From an archaeon (GTDB lineage Archaea; Thermoproteota; Nitrososphaeria; Nitrososphaerales; UBA183), in contig JAJYKR010000001.1 in the NCBI GenBank assembly GCA_021788415.1, forward strand, positions 392,682 through 456,681: DNA of 64,000 nt. Reading direction: 5' to 3'. This document shows positions 52,447 through 59,735 of this stretch, one piece after another (within the stretch, counting starts at the first letter, position 1; each line of letters starts with the position of its first letter). Both the position numbers and the translations under genes were made by a program. Under the pieces are notes generated by a model. The model searched no databases. It saw only the letters and a list, made by a program, of their open reading frames with translations, and was not told the origin of the DNA.

Positions 52447-53790
52447 TTGAGATTACAGAAGACCAGGGCGTCGGCGCTTGTCCTCGGACTCCTGCTTGTG
52501 GTCCAGGTCTGCGCGTTCTCCGCCGCCGCGGCGCCGGCCCACCCCCTCCAGTCCCCTGGCCGCCGACCAGGCGCCGTCAGGAGCCCTATCAACATCTACT
52601 ACGGCTACTCCGCGGAGCCGGTCCCCACGGGGATAGCCGACTACGGGATCCTCAACAGCTCCGGGACCCTGAGCTCGTACACCGAAAGGGCCACGGCTGT
52701 GACGGGGACCGCGGTGATAGGGAGCATGCAGTCCACCATAGCGAATCCGCCCCAGGGTTCGAGCCCCTACGGCGCCGGCCTCCAGCTCAACGTGGTAATG
52801 CAGGTGAACACCACGTCGGCGAGCTACGACTACTGGCTGCAGAACACCGTGACATTCTACACCAACAACGACACCTTCTACTACGTCTCCAACGTCTGGA
52901 ACTACTCCTCCTCCACCACCTCCACAATGAACTCGAACATCACCTCGGGCCTCGGGTCGGTGAGCAAGTCCGGGAACCAGTCGTTCTACGGCTACAGCAC
53001 CGCCGAGGCAGGCTACACCCTCCCTCTGTCGCTGGAGCTCCCGATCAACGTCTCGTCCTCCGGGGACGCGGTCCAGGTCTCGTTCAGCTACCTGCAGGCC
53101 ATGGGGGGCGCGCCCCTCAGCGGGACCCCGTCGGGCTACGACCTGGTCACGATAACCGAGCCCAAGGCGATCCAGTCCGCGGCGATACTCATCACGGGGA
53201 ACGCCTACACCCCGAGCGCCAACTACTTCGACAGCGAGCTTGACTTCGGCGGGGACGCCAACGGCGCCAACGCCACCTACACGGCCATGCACGCCGTCCT
53301 CAGCATGTCGTACCTCCTGACCAACGGCCAGTCGGCCCTCCCCCGCTCCCTCTACGAGTTCGGGAGCGACACCGCCGAGGCCGCGACCAACCTCCAGACC
53401 AGCCTGGTCAACGGCCAGTTCGTGGTCACCCTCGGGACGGTGAACTTCGGGACGAGCTTCGTCCCCGCGGCGGTGTCCACCACATCCACGTCGTCGACCA
53501 CCAGTGCGACGGAGACCTCCACCGCGGCGTCGACCATCTCTACCTACACGCCGACCACGTCCACGACATCCTCCGCGACCTCACAGTCTACCACGACCCC
53601 CACCACAGCTCAGCCGACGACGACCGCCAGCTCCTCGGCGATCACCTCCTCGGCTTCCTCCGCAGGGAGCGGCGGGGTCCCCGAGTTCCCGTTCAGCGCG
53701 CTGGGGGTCGGCGTCCTGACTGCGGTCCTGGCCGGCTCCTATCTGCTGGCGCGCCGTCGCCTCACGGCGGGCCCGGGCACTCGAGCCTGA
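52447..53790 (+). CDS. Thermopsin-like secreted acid protease (peptidase A5), PEF-type C-terminus
   Basis: 447 residues. Signal peptide (ASALVLGLLLVVQVCAFSAA), then the thermopsin domain: INIYYGYSAEPVPTGIADYG, LQLNVVMQVNTTSASYDYWL and YYVSNVWNYSSST are hallmark segments. A Ser/Thr-rich linker (about residues 340-410) leads to VPEFPFSALGVGVLTAVLAG, a TM helix and a basic tail, the layout of archaeal PEF-CTERM/surface-anchored proteins. Thermopsin acts at low pH. The TTG at 52447 is 31 nt after AATTAAATG. Like the sedolisins, it points to acid protein breakdown outside the cell. Confidence 0.87.
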   Translation: MRLQKTRASALVLGLLLVVQVCAFSAAAAPAHPLQSPGRRPGAVRSPINIYYGYSAEPVPTGIADYGILNSSGTLSSYTERATAVTGTAVIGSMQSTIANPPQGSSPYGAGLQLNVVMQVNTTSASYDYWLQNTVTFYTNNDTFYYVSNVWNYSSSTTSTMNSNITSGLGSVSKSGNQSFYGYSTAEAGYTLPLSLELPINVSSSGDAVQVSFSYLQAMGGAPLSGTPSGYDLVTITEPKAIQSAAILITGNAYTPSANYFDSELDFGGDANGANATYTAMHAVLSMSYLLTNGQSALPRSLYEFGSDTAEAATNLQTSLVNGQFVVTLGTVNFGTSFVPAAVSTTSTSSTTSATETSTAASTISTYTPTTSTTSSATSQSTTTPTTAQPTTTASSSAITSSASSAGSGGVPEFPFSALGVGVLTAVLAGSYLLARRRLTAGPGTRA

Positions 53791-53831
53791 CCCGAGCCAA
53801 CCGATTTAAGGCGCGAATGAGCCCGGCCACC

Positions 53832-55088
53832 ATGGACCACCGGACCGCCGTCTGGGGGGCCGTGGCGTCTTCGGTCGCGGCCATACTCCTCAGCACCTTC
53901 CTGCACTCCAGCTTCGCGATCCCGTCCCTCTACAGCGACATCGCCTCGTTCTGGGGCCGGGGCTGGGTTGCCGCCGGCCGGGTCCCCTACTCCTCCCCCG
54001 GAACCTTCCTCGAGTACCCCCCGATGTCCGGGCTCTTCCTCTATGCGGCGAGGGTGCTGGGCGGGGAGTTCGCAGGGGCCGCCGGCGGTCTATACGCAGG
54101 TTATTACGATTCCTTCAGCGCCCTCAGCCTGGTCGCCGCCGCGGTGATGGGATGGTCCACCTGGCGCCTCGCGAAGGCCCTCGGCGTCCAGCTCAACCCG
54201 GTCTACTTCTTCCTCCCGAGCATGATAATCTACGGGGTCTACAACTTCGACCTCTTCGACGCCCTCTTCGTGGTCCTCTGCCTGCAGTTCTTCGTGGAGA
54301 AGAGGCCCGGGTGGTCGGCCCTCTTCCTCGGCCTGGCGATAGCGACGAAGGGGATAGCCGTGGTCCTCCTCCCGGTCCTCCTCCTGGAGCTGGCCGGCGG
54401 GAGGGCGAAGGGAAAGTACCTGGCCGTGTCCCTCGCGGTCGCCGGGGCCACCCTGGTCCCCATCGCCATCTTCAACTTCGGCTTCTTCGGCCAGTTCGTC
54501 TCCTTCTTCGCCAACTGGGGGCTGGAGGACGCCTGGTACATCTGGATCTTCGGGAACCCGTTCTCCCACGCGGCGAAGTTCTTCGGCTACGCCGTCATGG
54601 GGCTGCTCCTCCTCAGGGTCTACACCCTGAAGATGCCCCTGGTCCCCAGGAGCTTCCTGGCCCTCACGGCCTACCTCCTCGGGACCTACATCTACGCCCC
54701 GCAGTTCAACGTCACCCTCATCCCCCTGCTCGCCGTGATGGTGGTGAGCACCCCGGCGCTCTACTTCTTCGACGTCTTCAACGCCCTGATCATCATCACC
54801 TGGTTCACGGTCCCGGCCACCCCGACCGGGGGGCCGACCTACGCCTGGACCCTCCCGCAGGCCATGGCCCTCCTCCGCTCAGGGTGCCTCGCCCTGCTCG
54901 GTCTCTCCGTGGCGGGGGGGACGGGGCACTCGCTCGTGAAGTGGCTGGCCTCCGCGCTGGGGAGGGGAGGCCCCCCGTGGACGTCACGGCGCCCGCCGAC
55001 CCGGCAGTCTAGGCCCCACCTCTACTGGATTTCTCGAACACGGGAGCCTGCCCGGACCGGCTATGCTGGCCGGACCCAGACGACGTAG
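53832..55088 (+). CDS. GT-C-type membrane glycosyltransferase (DUF2029/GT87-like)
   Basis: A 418-residue protein with about ten TM segments. After TM1 there is an extracytoplasmic loop SDIASFWGRGWVAAGRVPYS and LEYPPMSGLFLY, the layout of polyprenol-phosphate-mannose-dependent GT-C enzymes (GT87). Catalytic Asp would be in the SD pair. The ATG at 53832 is 25 nt after GATTTAAG; an ATG 15 nt earlier would sit only 10 nt from that box. The last 40 residues look random and overlap ubiA by 28 nt. One more C in the C6 run near 54972 would end the gene at 55012 (VDVTAPADPAV), so an assembly slip is likely. Confidence 0.75.
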   Translation: MDHRTAVWGAVASSVAAILLSTFLHSSFAIPSLYSDIASFWGRGWVAAGRVPYSSPGTFLEYPPMSGLFLYAARVLGGEFAGAAGGLYAGYYDSFSALSLVAAAVMGWSTWRLAKALGVQLNPVYFFLPSMIIYGVYNFDLFDALFVVLCLQFFVEKRPGWSALFLGLAIATKGIAVVLLPVLLLELAGGRAKGKYLAVSLAVAGATLVPIAIFNFGFFGQFVSFFANWGLEDAWYIWIFGNPFSHAAKFFGYAVMGLLLLRVYTLKMPLVPRSFLALTAYLLGTYIYAPQFNVTLIPLLAVMVVSTPALYFFDVFNALIIITWFTVPATPTGGPTYAWTLPQAMALLRSGCLALLGLSVAGGTGHSLVKWLASALGRGGPPWTSRRPPTRQSRPHLYWISRTREPARTGYAGRTQTT

Positions 55089-55912
55089 AGGGCCATGGCG
55101 GCCAGGGCGAGCAGCACCCCCCTGAGCCTCACCGCGCTGATGACCTCCCCCGCCCCCTCTGTCCCGGCCCTCAGCCTGAGCAGGGGGGAGACGAGGAGCA
55201 ATGAGCATGGGACCAGGGCGGCCATGACCGGCGGCAGGGACCCGGACGCCACGGCGGCGATGTACAGCGCCACGCCGGAGGCGAGGAGCGCGAGGGACAG
55301 GTCGACGGAGCGCCCCTTCCCCAGGGCCAGCGCCGTGGTCCTCCTGTGGGCCGCGTCCTTCCCCATGTCCCTGACACCCTGGAGGACCCCGGACATGGCT
55401 GCCATGCAGAAGACGACCCCCGCGAGCAGGACGGCTCCCAGGTCTGGCGGGGCGTAGAGGGCGCTCCCCATGAAGACGAAGAGGGCCGGGACGGCGCCGT
55501 GGACGGCCACGTCGACCCAGGGCCGCGCCTTGAAGCCGGGCCCCCAGCTGTACCCCCAGTAGAGGCCGTAGACCAGGGGCGCCGCGTAGAGCGCAGGCGC
55601 AGAGACGAAGCGGAGGGCGACGAGGGAGCCAGCGGCAAGGAGCGCGAACAGCGCGACCCCCGCCGCCTTCCCTATCTCCCCCCTGGCGATGGGGTTCCTG
55701 GATTCTGCGGATCCGGCGTCCTCCTCCCGGTCGGCGACGTCGTTGAGGACGAAGGCCGACGACGAGAAGAGCGCGATGAAGCAGAGGAGGCCTGCCAGGC
55801 CGAGAGGCTCCCCCGCCCCGGCGTAGAGCGCACCCGCGAGGCCGCAGAGGAGGAAAAGGGGGCCGTACTCGTGGAACCTGAAGAGGGCTAGCCACGGGCG
55901 GGCCTGGCTCAA
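55061..55912 (-). CDS. ubiA: UbiA-family membrane prenyltransferase
   Basis: A 283-residue prenyltransferase with nine hydrophobic segments and the two Asp-rich motifs: NDVADREEDAGSAESRNP (first, NDxxDxxxD) and GVRDMGKDAAHRRTTALA (second). Members attach prenyl chains to quinone rings, or to glycerol phosphate in archaeal lipid synthesis; HisPNP positions do not settle which. The TTG at 55912 is about 31 nt after minus-strand CCTTAATTC. The UbiE-like methyltransferase at 45429 could act in the same quinone pathway. Confidence 0.87.
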   Translation of the reverse strand: MSQARPWLALFRFHEYGPLFLLCGLAGALYAGAGEPLGLAGLLCFIALFSSSAFVLNDVADREEDAGSAESRNPIARGEIGKAAGVALFALLAAGSLVALRFVSAPALYAAPLVYGLYWGYSWGPGFKARPWVDVAVHGAVPALFVFMGSALYAPPDLGAVLLAGVVFCMAAMSGVLQGVRDMGKDAAHRRTTALALGKGRSVDLSLALLASGVALYIAAVASGSLPPVMAALVPCSLLLVSPLLRLRAGTEGAGEVISAVRLRGVLLALAAMALYVVWVRPA

Positions 55913-56180
55913 GGGCAGCTGTTGCGGCCCATGCTGGAATTAAGGTTTGGCCGGGCCATGGAGGGCGCTGTCCGACGAACGGCGATCCTCGGCCCCGCCC
56001 TCTGCCGGGGTCTGCCGCCAGGGCCGCGGGGGAAAGTCCCGGCGGATCGTCGACCCTCCGCGACGGGGCCCACGCTCTCCCACCCCCTGGGCCGCAACTC
56101 ATCGGACGGCCCGGAGCGAGGCGTTAGGTGGTTGTGAAATTCATAATTCTTTTTACCTCGTGCTATGAGATGTAGCAGCG

Positions 56181-56423
56181 TTGTCAGGCTCCGGTCATGC
56201 GCCCCTGACGAGGCCGAGGGCCAAGAAGGTCCGGATGGGGGTCTCCTTCGACCCAGAGATCGTGGACGCGCTGGACCGGGGTTCTGATGCCTTCAAGGAG
56301 CTCAGCGTGACCAGGAGCGAGGTCGTCAACGCCATACTCGCAGACTTCTTCGACGCCGACGCCTCCAACGAGGCCGTGTGGGAGGCGGTGAGCCGGCGGC
56401 GCATCAAGAAGCGGGCCCCCTGA
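56181..56423 (+). CDS. Ribbon-helix-helix (CopG-like) DNA-binding protein
   Basis: 80 residues from TTG 56181, about 29 nt after CTTTTTACC. The RHH fold is seen as RMGVSFDPEIVDALDRGSDA (strand and helix A) and VTRSEVVNAILADFFD (helix B). The tail ends RRRIKKRAP. It could be a regulator or an orphan antitoxin; no toxin gene follows. ATG 56235 would remove the basic N-terminus but keep the fold. This gene opens the accessory island. Confidence 0.75.
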   Translation: MSGSGHAPLTRPRAKKVRMGVSFDPEIVDALDRGSDAFKELSVTRSEVVNAILADFFDADASNEAVWEAVSRRRIKKRAP

Positions 56424-56870
56424 GGTCCTACCTGTCCTCCTTTGCAACACCCGTGGGGCGACCCTTCGCTCCCTTCGTCTTCACCGCCTATGCTCCGTGG
56501 TGACGAGGTTCGCGACAACGACGTCATCTACGACCATGTGCCTCGGGACAAATCCGGCCCGAAAAGGGCGCGGTGAGCCTCCGACCCGCGGCACCTCACC
56601 CCTTGCGGACATCTCGGCCAGCGAAGCGGTTTCGGCTCTTGCTTACTGGCGGATTGTGGCTGGAGTTGCCCAAGCAACCCCTTGGCCTGCGGGCCTTCGC
56701 CCGTCGCATCAGCGCAGAGGTTCCCTGCCATCAGGTAAGCGAAGGAGGTAACCTGTCTGTCTATCTGCCCCGGCGGCGCGAGTCGAATTGAAACGGAAGG
56801 CGCCTGGGTCGCGATCGTCTAGGTCGCCAGCGCCTCCGCTACCTTTCGAAGCTCGGCGATCTTAGCTGCT
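56424..56870. other. Intergenic region, 447 nt, with repeat copy A
   Basis: No intact gene was found. It contains one copy of the dispersed repeat (56541-56595). A possible short reading on the minus strand (MVVDDVVVANLVTT) recalls the start of a PIN domain but stops after 18 codons. The rest shows nothing I can name. Confidence 0.4.
56541..56595. repeat. Dispersed repeat, copy A
   Basis: Shares the block TCCGACCCGCGGCACC and a preceding TCCGGCC-GAA segment with copies at 59389-59438 and 60297-60349. The three copies match over about 50 nt with a variable G-rich middle. No open frame or terminal inverted repeat is common to all. All copies lie in the accessory island. Confidence 0.7.
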
Positions 56871-57524
56871 TCACGCTCTAGGTTTAAGCAGGGCAAGCTC
56901 CTCTCTCACCTTCAGGATGTCTTCGGATCTGAAGACCCCTCTCACCCTAGGGTCCAGCCTATCCGCGTACAGCGCCTCGATTGCGATGGCGTCGAGGGCG
57001 CTTCTCCCCCCGTAGGCGAGGCAGTCAAGATATACCCGTTGGAGCTCGTTTTGAATCGGCCCTGCTCGTGGCAGAAGGGCTACTCGTCCCCGCGTGCCTT
57101 CCCAAAACCCGTGGCTCTTCAGCGTCGCCGCGGCTCTGCCCAGGTCCCCTAGGTAGAGGAAGAGCGAATGCGGCTGTTGAAACCCCGTGAGCTCATACGC
57201 GCGGTAGTCCAGGGTGACCATCCCGTCAAGGGCTCGGCGGGCGAATTTCACGTCGTTCTCGTTGTAGGAGCGGCCGAAGTATCGGGCCTGCTGAAATGCT
57301 CGCAGAGACGGTAGAAAGTGCTGCCAGAGGTAGAACGGCTGAAAGAGGCTCGAACGGATGGTGAAATAGCCCTCCTTGATCTGTTCGGCGAATCCGGCCT
57401 TCCGCAGCTCCCGCAGGGTCCTGTAGGCGGTGGCCCGCGACCCCATGACGCTCATCAGTTCGTCCAGGCGGTACGCTGGCTTCTCCCCCATGGTCTGCGC
57501 GATTGAGAGCTCCGGTCTGATCAT
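56871..57524 (-). CDS. Winged-helix regulator/antitoxin-like protein
   Basis: A 217-residue protein with an N-terminal winged helix (YRLDELMSVMGSRATAYRTL, then LRKAGFAEQIKEGYFTIRSS) and a C-terminal domain that I do not recognise (YLGDLGRAAATLKSHGFWEG; YLDCLAYGGRSALDAIAIEA). The layout resembles AbiEi-type antitoxins or transcription regulators, but this is tentative. ATG 57524 is exactly 27 nt after the minus-strand TATA box CATATATAG (plus about 57547-57556). Two palindromes lie just upstream and suggest autoregulation. Confidence 0.65.
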   Translation of the reverse strand: MIRPELSIAQTMGEKPAYRLDELMSVMGSRATAYRTLRELRKAGFAEQIKEGYFTIRSSLFQPFYLWQHFLPSLRAFQQARYFGRSYNENDVKFARRALDGMVTLDYRAYELTGFQQPHSLFLYLGDLGRAAATLKSHGFWEGTRGRVALLPRAGPIQNELQRVYLDCLAYGGRSALDAIAIEALYADRLDPRVRGVFRSEDILKVREELALLKPRA

Positions 57525-57558
57525 TGCGACTCTGGGCAGTTTGTGTCTATATATGCAT

Positions 57559-57574
57559 GTCTCAATTCTGAGAC
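57559..57574. promoter_or_regulatory. Palindrome next to the regulator's TATA box
   Basis: GTCTCA-ATTC-TGAGAC, a perfect 6-bp inverted repeat, with outer GCAT/ATGC arms at 57555 and 57579. It abuts the TATA box of the winged-helix gene on its upstream side, a good place for a repressor or activator. Confidence 0.6.
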
Positions 57575-57582
57575 TCTGATGC

Positions 57583-57605
57583 ACGATGACCAAATAAGTC
57601 ATCGT
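57583..57605. promoter_or_regulatory. Operator-like inverted repeat around a TATA-like box
   Basis: ACGATGAC-CAAATAA-GTCATCGT: an 8-bp perfect inverted repeat whose 7-nt spacer is a plausible TATA element for plus-strand transcription, about 27-29 nt before an ATG at 57622. A dimer bound here would block that promoter. Confidence 0.6.
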
Positions 57606-57621
57606 CCGCTCTCCACCAGGC

Positions 57622-57696
57622 ATGAGCGAAGAAGGAAGCTGCCTCCTCGTTCTTCCGAATCTGCCTGAGGGCTACCTGGCCAGGCTACGGGGCTGA
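57622..57696 (+). CDS. Possible 24-residue leaderless peptide
   Basis: A small reading frame MSEEGSCLLVLPNLPEGYLA followed by RLRG and a TGA, placed about 29 nt after CAAATAA, which lies inside an inverted repeat. No family is recognisable and codon evidence is slight. It is listed because promoter spacing matches the other leaderless genes of the window. The remaining 149 nt before the nucleotidyltransferase gene show nothing else. Confidence 0.3.
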   Translation: MSEEGSCLLVLPNLPEGYLARLRG

Positions 57697-57845
57697 ACTG
57701 GAACTAATTCGCTTTAGCCTCTCTCATGCCCTCAAGGCCGGGAGCCTCTGGCGGCGTGGACGAGGTCCAGCTGCAGGTTTGAGTGCGGCATGTTCTCTGG
57801 GGCCTCCTCTTCGGCATAGTGGACGACAATGGCGTCCCTGGATGC

Positions 57846-58433
57846 TTAACCGCGGCCTGCCGCCGGCGGGGCTCCCTCCTTCCTGAGCGCGCGCCTCAGC
57901 TTCCGAAGGTAGTCCGAGGTCAGGTCGCGCTCCGCCTCCATCGACACGTAGGCCCAGTCGATCCTGTCGTAGTGCGCCTTCGCCAGGAGGTAGGCCTGCT
58001 CCATGTCAGCCGGGTACCTCCAATGCTTCGCAGACGCCAACCGCCTGAGGATGAGGTCTTCGACCCCCGCGACCCTCACGGGGCCATAGCTGGTGGTGAT
58101 CGTGGTCGTCCTATCCAGCGACCCGGTGTAGTCCGCCCCCACGATGTCCACGGCGAGGCCGAGCTCCTCGTTGGTCCAGGCCCTCAGCCCTCCAAGCTCG
58201 AACCTCCAGCCACGGAGCGCCTTCTCGAGGGCCTTCATGTCGTGCACGACGTCCATGTCCCCGGTCCTCAGCATGCCGTCGAGGTACACCTCTATGGCCG
58301 AGCCGCCGACGAGGATGGGCCCCCTGGGCTGCTTGGGAAGGCCCGACGTCAGGAGCGCCATGAACCTGATCTTCCTCTCGGTCGGGTCCTCTGTCTGCAG
58401 GACGACCCTCCTCACAGTGCTATAGGCGGGCAA
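57846..58433 (-). CDS. Nucleotidyltransferase (AbiEii/DUF6036-like)
   Basis: A 195-residue protein with the minimal nucleotidyltransferase core: ILVGGSAIEVYLDGMLRTGD followed by MDVVHD, giving the GGSA loop and a D-x-D-type pair (the Asp residues of GDMDVV), and a later AVDIVGAD third acidic site. Helical C-terminus (ILRRLASAKHWRYPADMEQA). It is similar to toxins of AbiE/MenT-like systems. It starts with TTG at 58433 and overlaps the stop of the HTH gene by 14 nt, so the two proteins are made together. A toxin-antitoxin or defence role is inference. Confidence 0.72.
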   Translation of the reverse strand: MPAYSTVRRVVLQTEDPTERKIRFMALLTSGLPKQPRGPILVGGSAIEVYLDGMLRTGDMDVVHDMKALEKALRGWRFELGGLRAWTNEELGLAVDIVGADYTGSLDRTTTITTSYGPVRVAGVEDLILRRLASAKHWRYPADMEQAYLLAKAHYDRIDWAYVSMEAERDLTSDYLRKLRRALRKEGAPPAAGRG

Positions 58434-58893
58434 AAGCCCTCTCCCCGACCCTGCGGTACTTTGCGTCGAACCTCTTCCGCCCCATCTCGGCCAGGCCGTC
58501 GAGCTCCCCCTCCTGCCTCGACGCCTTCGCCCAGGTGGCCTCCTCTCCCCCCTCCAGGCCGAAGCCGGGGACCGCCTGCATCCCCATCATGAACCTCGAA
58601 GCCTTCGAGGGGGGGCTCTTCCAGCGCTCCAGAGGAACCACACGCTGAGACAGCCTGAGGGAGAGGCGCCTCAGGTCTTCGTCCACGAGCACGTACTCCG
58701 TCCCCCTTCCTCCCCTCACCCCCTCGACCACGCCGAGGGCGGCGAGTCTCTTCATCTCAGAGTAGGTCTTGGCCACGTTCATGCCGAACATCTTCGCCAC
58801 CCTGTAGGGGCCGAGCGGCTCGCCTGACTGGGCGAGGGCCCGGATGATGTTCGCCCTCGTAGCGCTCCCCAGGAGGACCGCCAGGCTGGACAT
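58420..58893 (-). CDS. Winged-helix partner of the nucleotidyltransferase
   Basis: 157 residues. The N-terminal ArsR-like winged helix is SSLAVLLGSATRANIIRALA, PYRVAKMFGMNVAKTYSEMK, RLAALGVVEGVRGGRGTEYV. The C-terminal half is helical and charged (ASRQEGELDGLAEMGRKRFD). ATG 58893 is about 27 nt after minus-strand CTTTTATCG (plus 58915-58923), so it is leaderless; GTG 58902 is an alternative. It overlaps the nucleotidyltransferase gene, which fits the regulator/antitoxin of the pair. Confidence 0.75.
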   Translation of the reverse strand: MSSLAVLLGSATRANIIRALAQSGEPLGPYRVAKMFGMNVAKTYSEMKRLAALGVVEGVRGGRGTEYVLVDEDLRRLSLRLSQRVVPLERWKSPPSKASRFMMGMQAVPGFGLEGGEEATWAKASRQEGELDGLAEMGRKRFDAKYRRVGERAFARL

Positions 58894-58979
58894 GGAACCC
58901 ACAGGCCCCCAGGGCGATAAAAGCTTATCCTATAGGGATAAGAAAATCTGTGGGTTGGACGCGAAAGGACGCGGCGGCG

Positions 58980-59330
58980 GCGGGGGGGTTCCACAGGACT
59001 ACGGCATGTGGGACCTGCTGGTTCAGGAGCAGGTGCACCAGGAACAAACTGGGGCGGGTGATAGCCAGGTCGGAGCACCAGGATGTCATCGGCAGGCCCA
59101 GGGCGAGGCCGCGCGGAGCCGAGGGGCTCGAAGAGCACAGCAGGAGGAAGGAGACCGTCGAGCACCCGTTCGACACGATGAAGAGGGCGTCCAACCAGGG
59201 ATGCCTGCTGCTCGAGGGCATGAGGAATGTGAACGGGGAGGTCGGCTTCACGATGCTGGCCTACGACATGCGGCGGGCGGTCAACGTCCTGGGAGCGAAG
59301 AGACTGATGGGCTCGGTTGGGGTCGCATGA
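58980..59330 (+). pseudogene. C-terminal remnant of an IS1182-type DDE transposase
   Basis: About 115 codons match the end of IS1182-family transposases: the Cys region TTACGTCWFRSRCTRNKLGR, then VIARSEHQDV, RRKETVEHPFDTMKRASNQG and GEVGFTMLAYDMRRAVNVLG, ending at TGA 59328-59330. The block around VEHPF...K normally holds the catalytic Glu. The N-terminal two-thirds, with the first catalytic Asp residues, is missing; the upstream sequence is the promoter of the HTH-nucleotidyltransferase pair. No terminal inverted repeats were found. Confidence 0.8.
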
Positions 59331-59388
59331 CAGAGCCAGAGTAGTCTACAGCGCGAACTGCAGAGTCGAGTTCTTGCACAATCTGACA

Positions 59389-59438
59389 TGTCGGTTCAGA
59401 TCCGGCCAGAAGTCGGGGAGCGTCCGACCCGCGGCACC
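59389..59438. repeat. Dispersed repeat, copy B
   Basis: Second copy of the block ending TCCGACCCGCGGCACC, starting GTCGGTTCAGATCCGGCCAG. It lies 59 nt after the transposase remnant and before the first toxin-antitoxin pair. Confidence 0.7.
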
Positions 59439-59505
59439 CACATTACAAGTGGGAGTTTCATTGCATCATCCAGGGCTGCCTCTCCTGGCACTCGGACGCT
59501 CACTT

Positions 59506-59529
59506 TAACTATGGCTATAGCCATAGTTA
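59506..59529. promoter_or_regulatory. 24-bp perfect palindrome at the toxin-antitoxin promoter
   Basis: Half-site TAACTATGGCTA followed by its exact reverse complement. It overlaps the end of the TATA-like ACTTTAACT (59502-59510) and reaches to 6 nt before the ATG at 59535. This is the position of an operator for autorepression by the antitoxin or the toxin-antitoxin complex. Confidence 0.75.
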
Positions 59530-59534
59530 CCTCG

Positions 59535-59735
59535 ATGAGCACCACGATTCAGACCAGGAAGAGGACGGCCAATCTGCTCAAGGAGTTGATGAAGAAGACC
59601 GGGGCGAAGAGCTACGACGAGGTCATCGCCGCTCTGGCGAAGGAGAAGCTGAAGGTCCCCAAGTCGATGTTCGGCTCGAATCCCAGTCTCAAGCCGTTCA
59701 CCGAGGAAGAAGAGTCGCAGTTCCATGAATTCTGA
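59535..59735 (+). CDS. Antitoxin of a PIN-type toxin-antitoxin pair
   Basis: 66 residues: MSTTIQTRKRTANLLKELMK, then SYDEVIAALAKEKLKVPKSM and a C-terminal tail SLKPFTEEEESQFHEF that probably wraps the toxin. The N-terminal half looks like a ribbon-helix-helix or short helical DNA-binding unit. ATG 59535 is about 29 nt after the TATA-like box; an in-frame ATG at 59511 lies within the palindrome and before the transcription start. It overlaps the toxin gene by 11 nt. Confidence 0.8.
   Translation: MSTTIQTRKRTANLLKELMKKTGAKSYDEVIAALAKEKLKVPKSMFGSNPSLKPFTEEEESQFHEF

Noticed and set aside
55930..56130. Possible RNase P RNA, from GGGGGAAAGTCCCGGC
   Set aside because: The GAAAGTCC match is short, the intergenic space is too small for RNase P RNA and none of the other conserved regions is present.
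56528..56731. Minus-strand frame ending near repeat copy A as a gene
   Set aside because: No recognisable domain and no promoter; it runs through the dispersed repeat.
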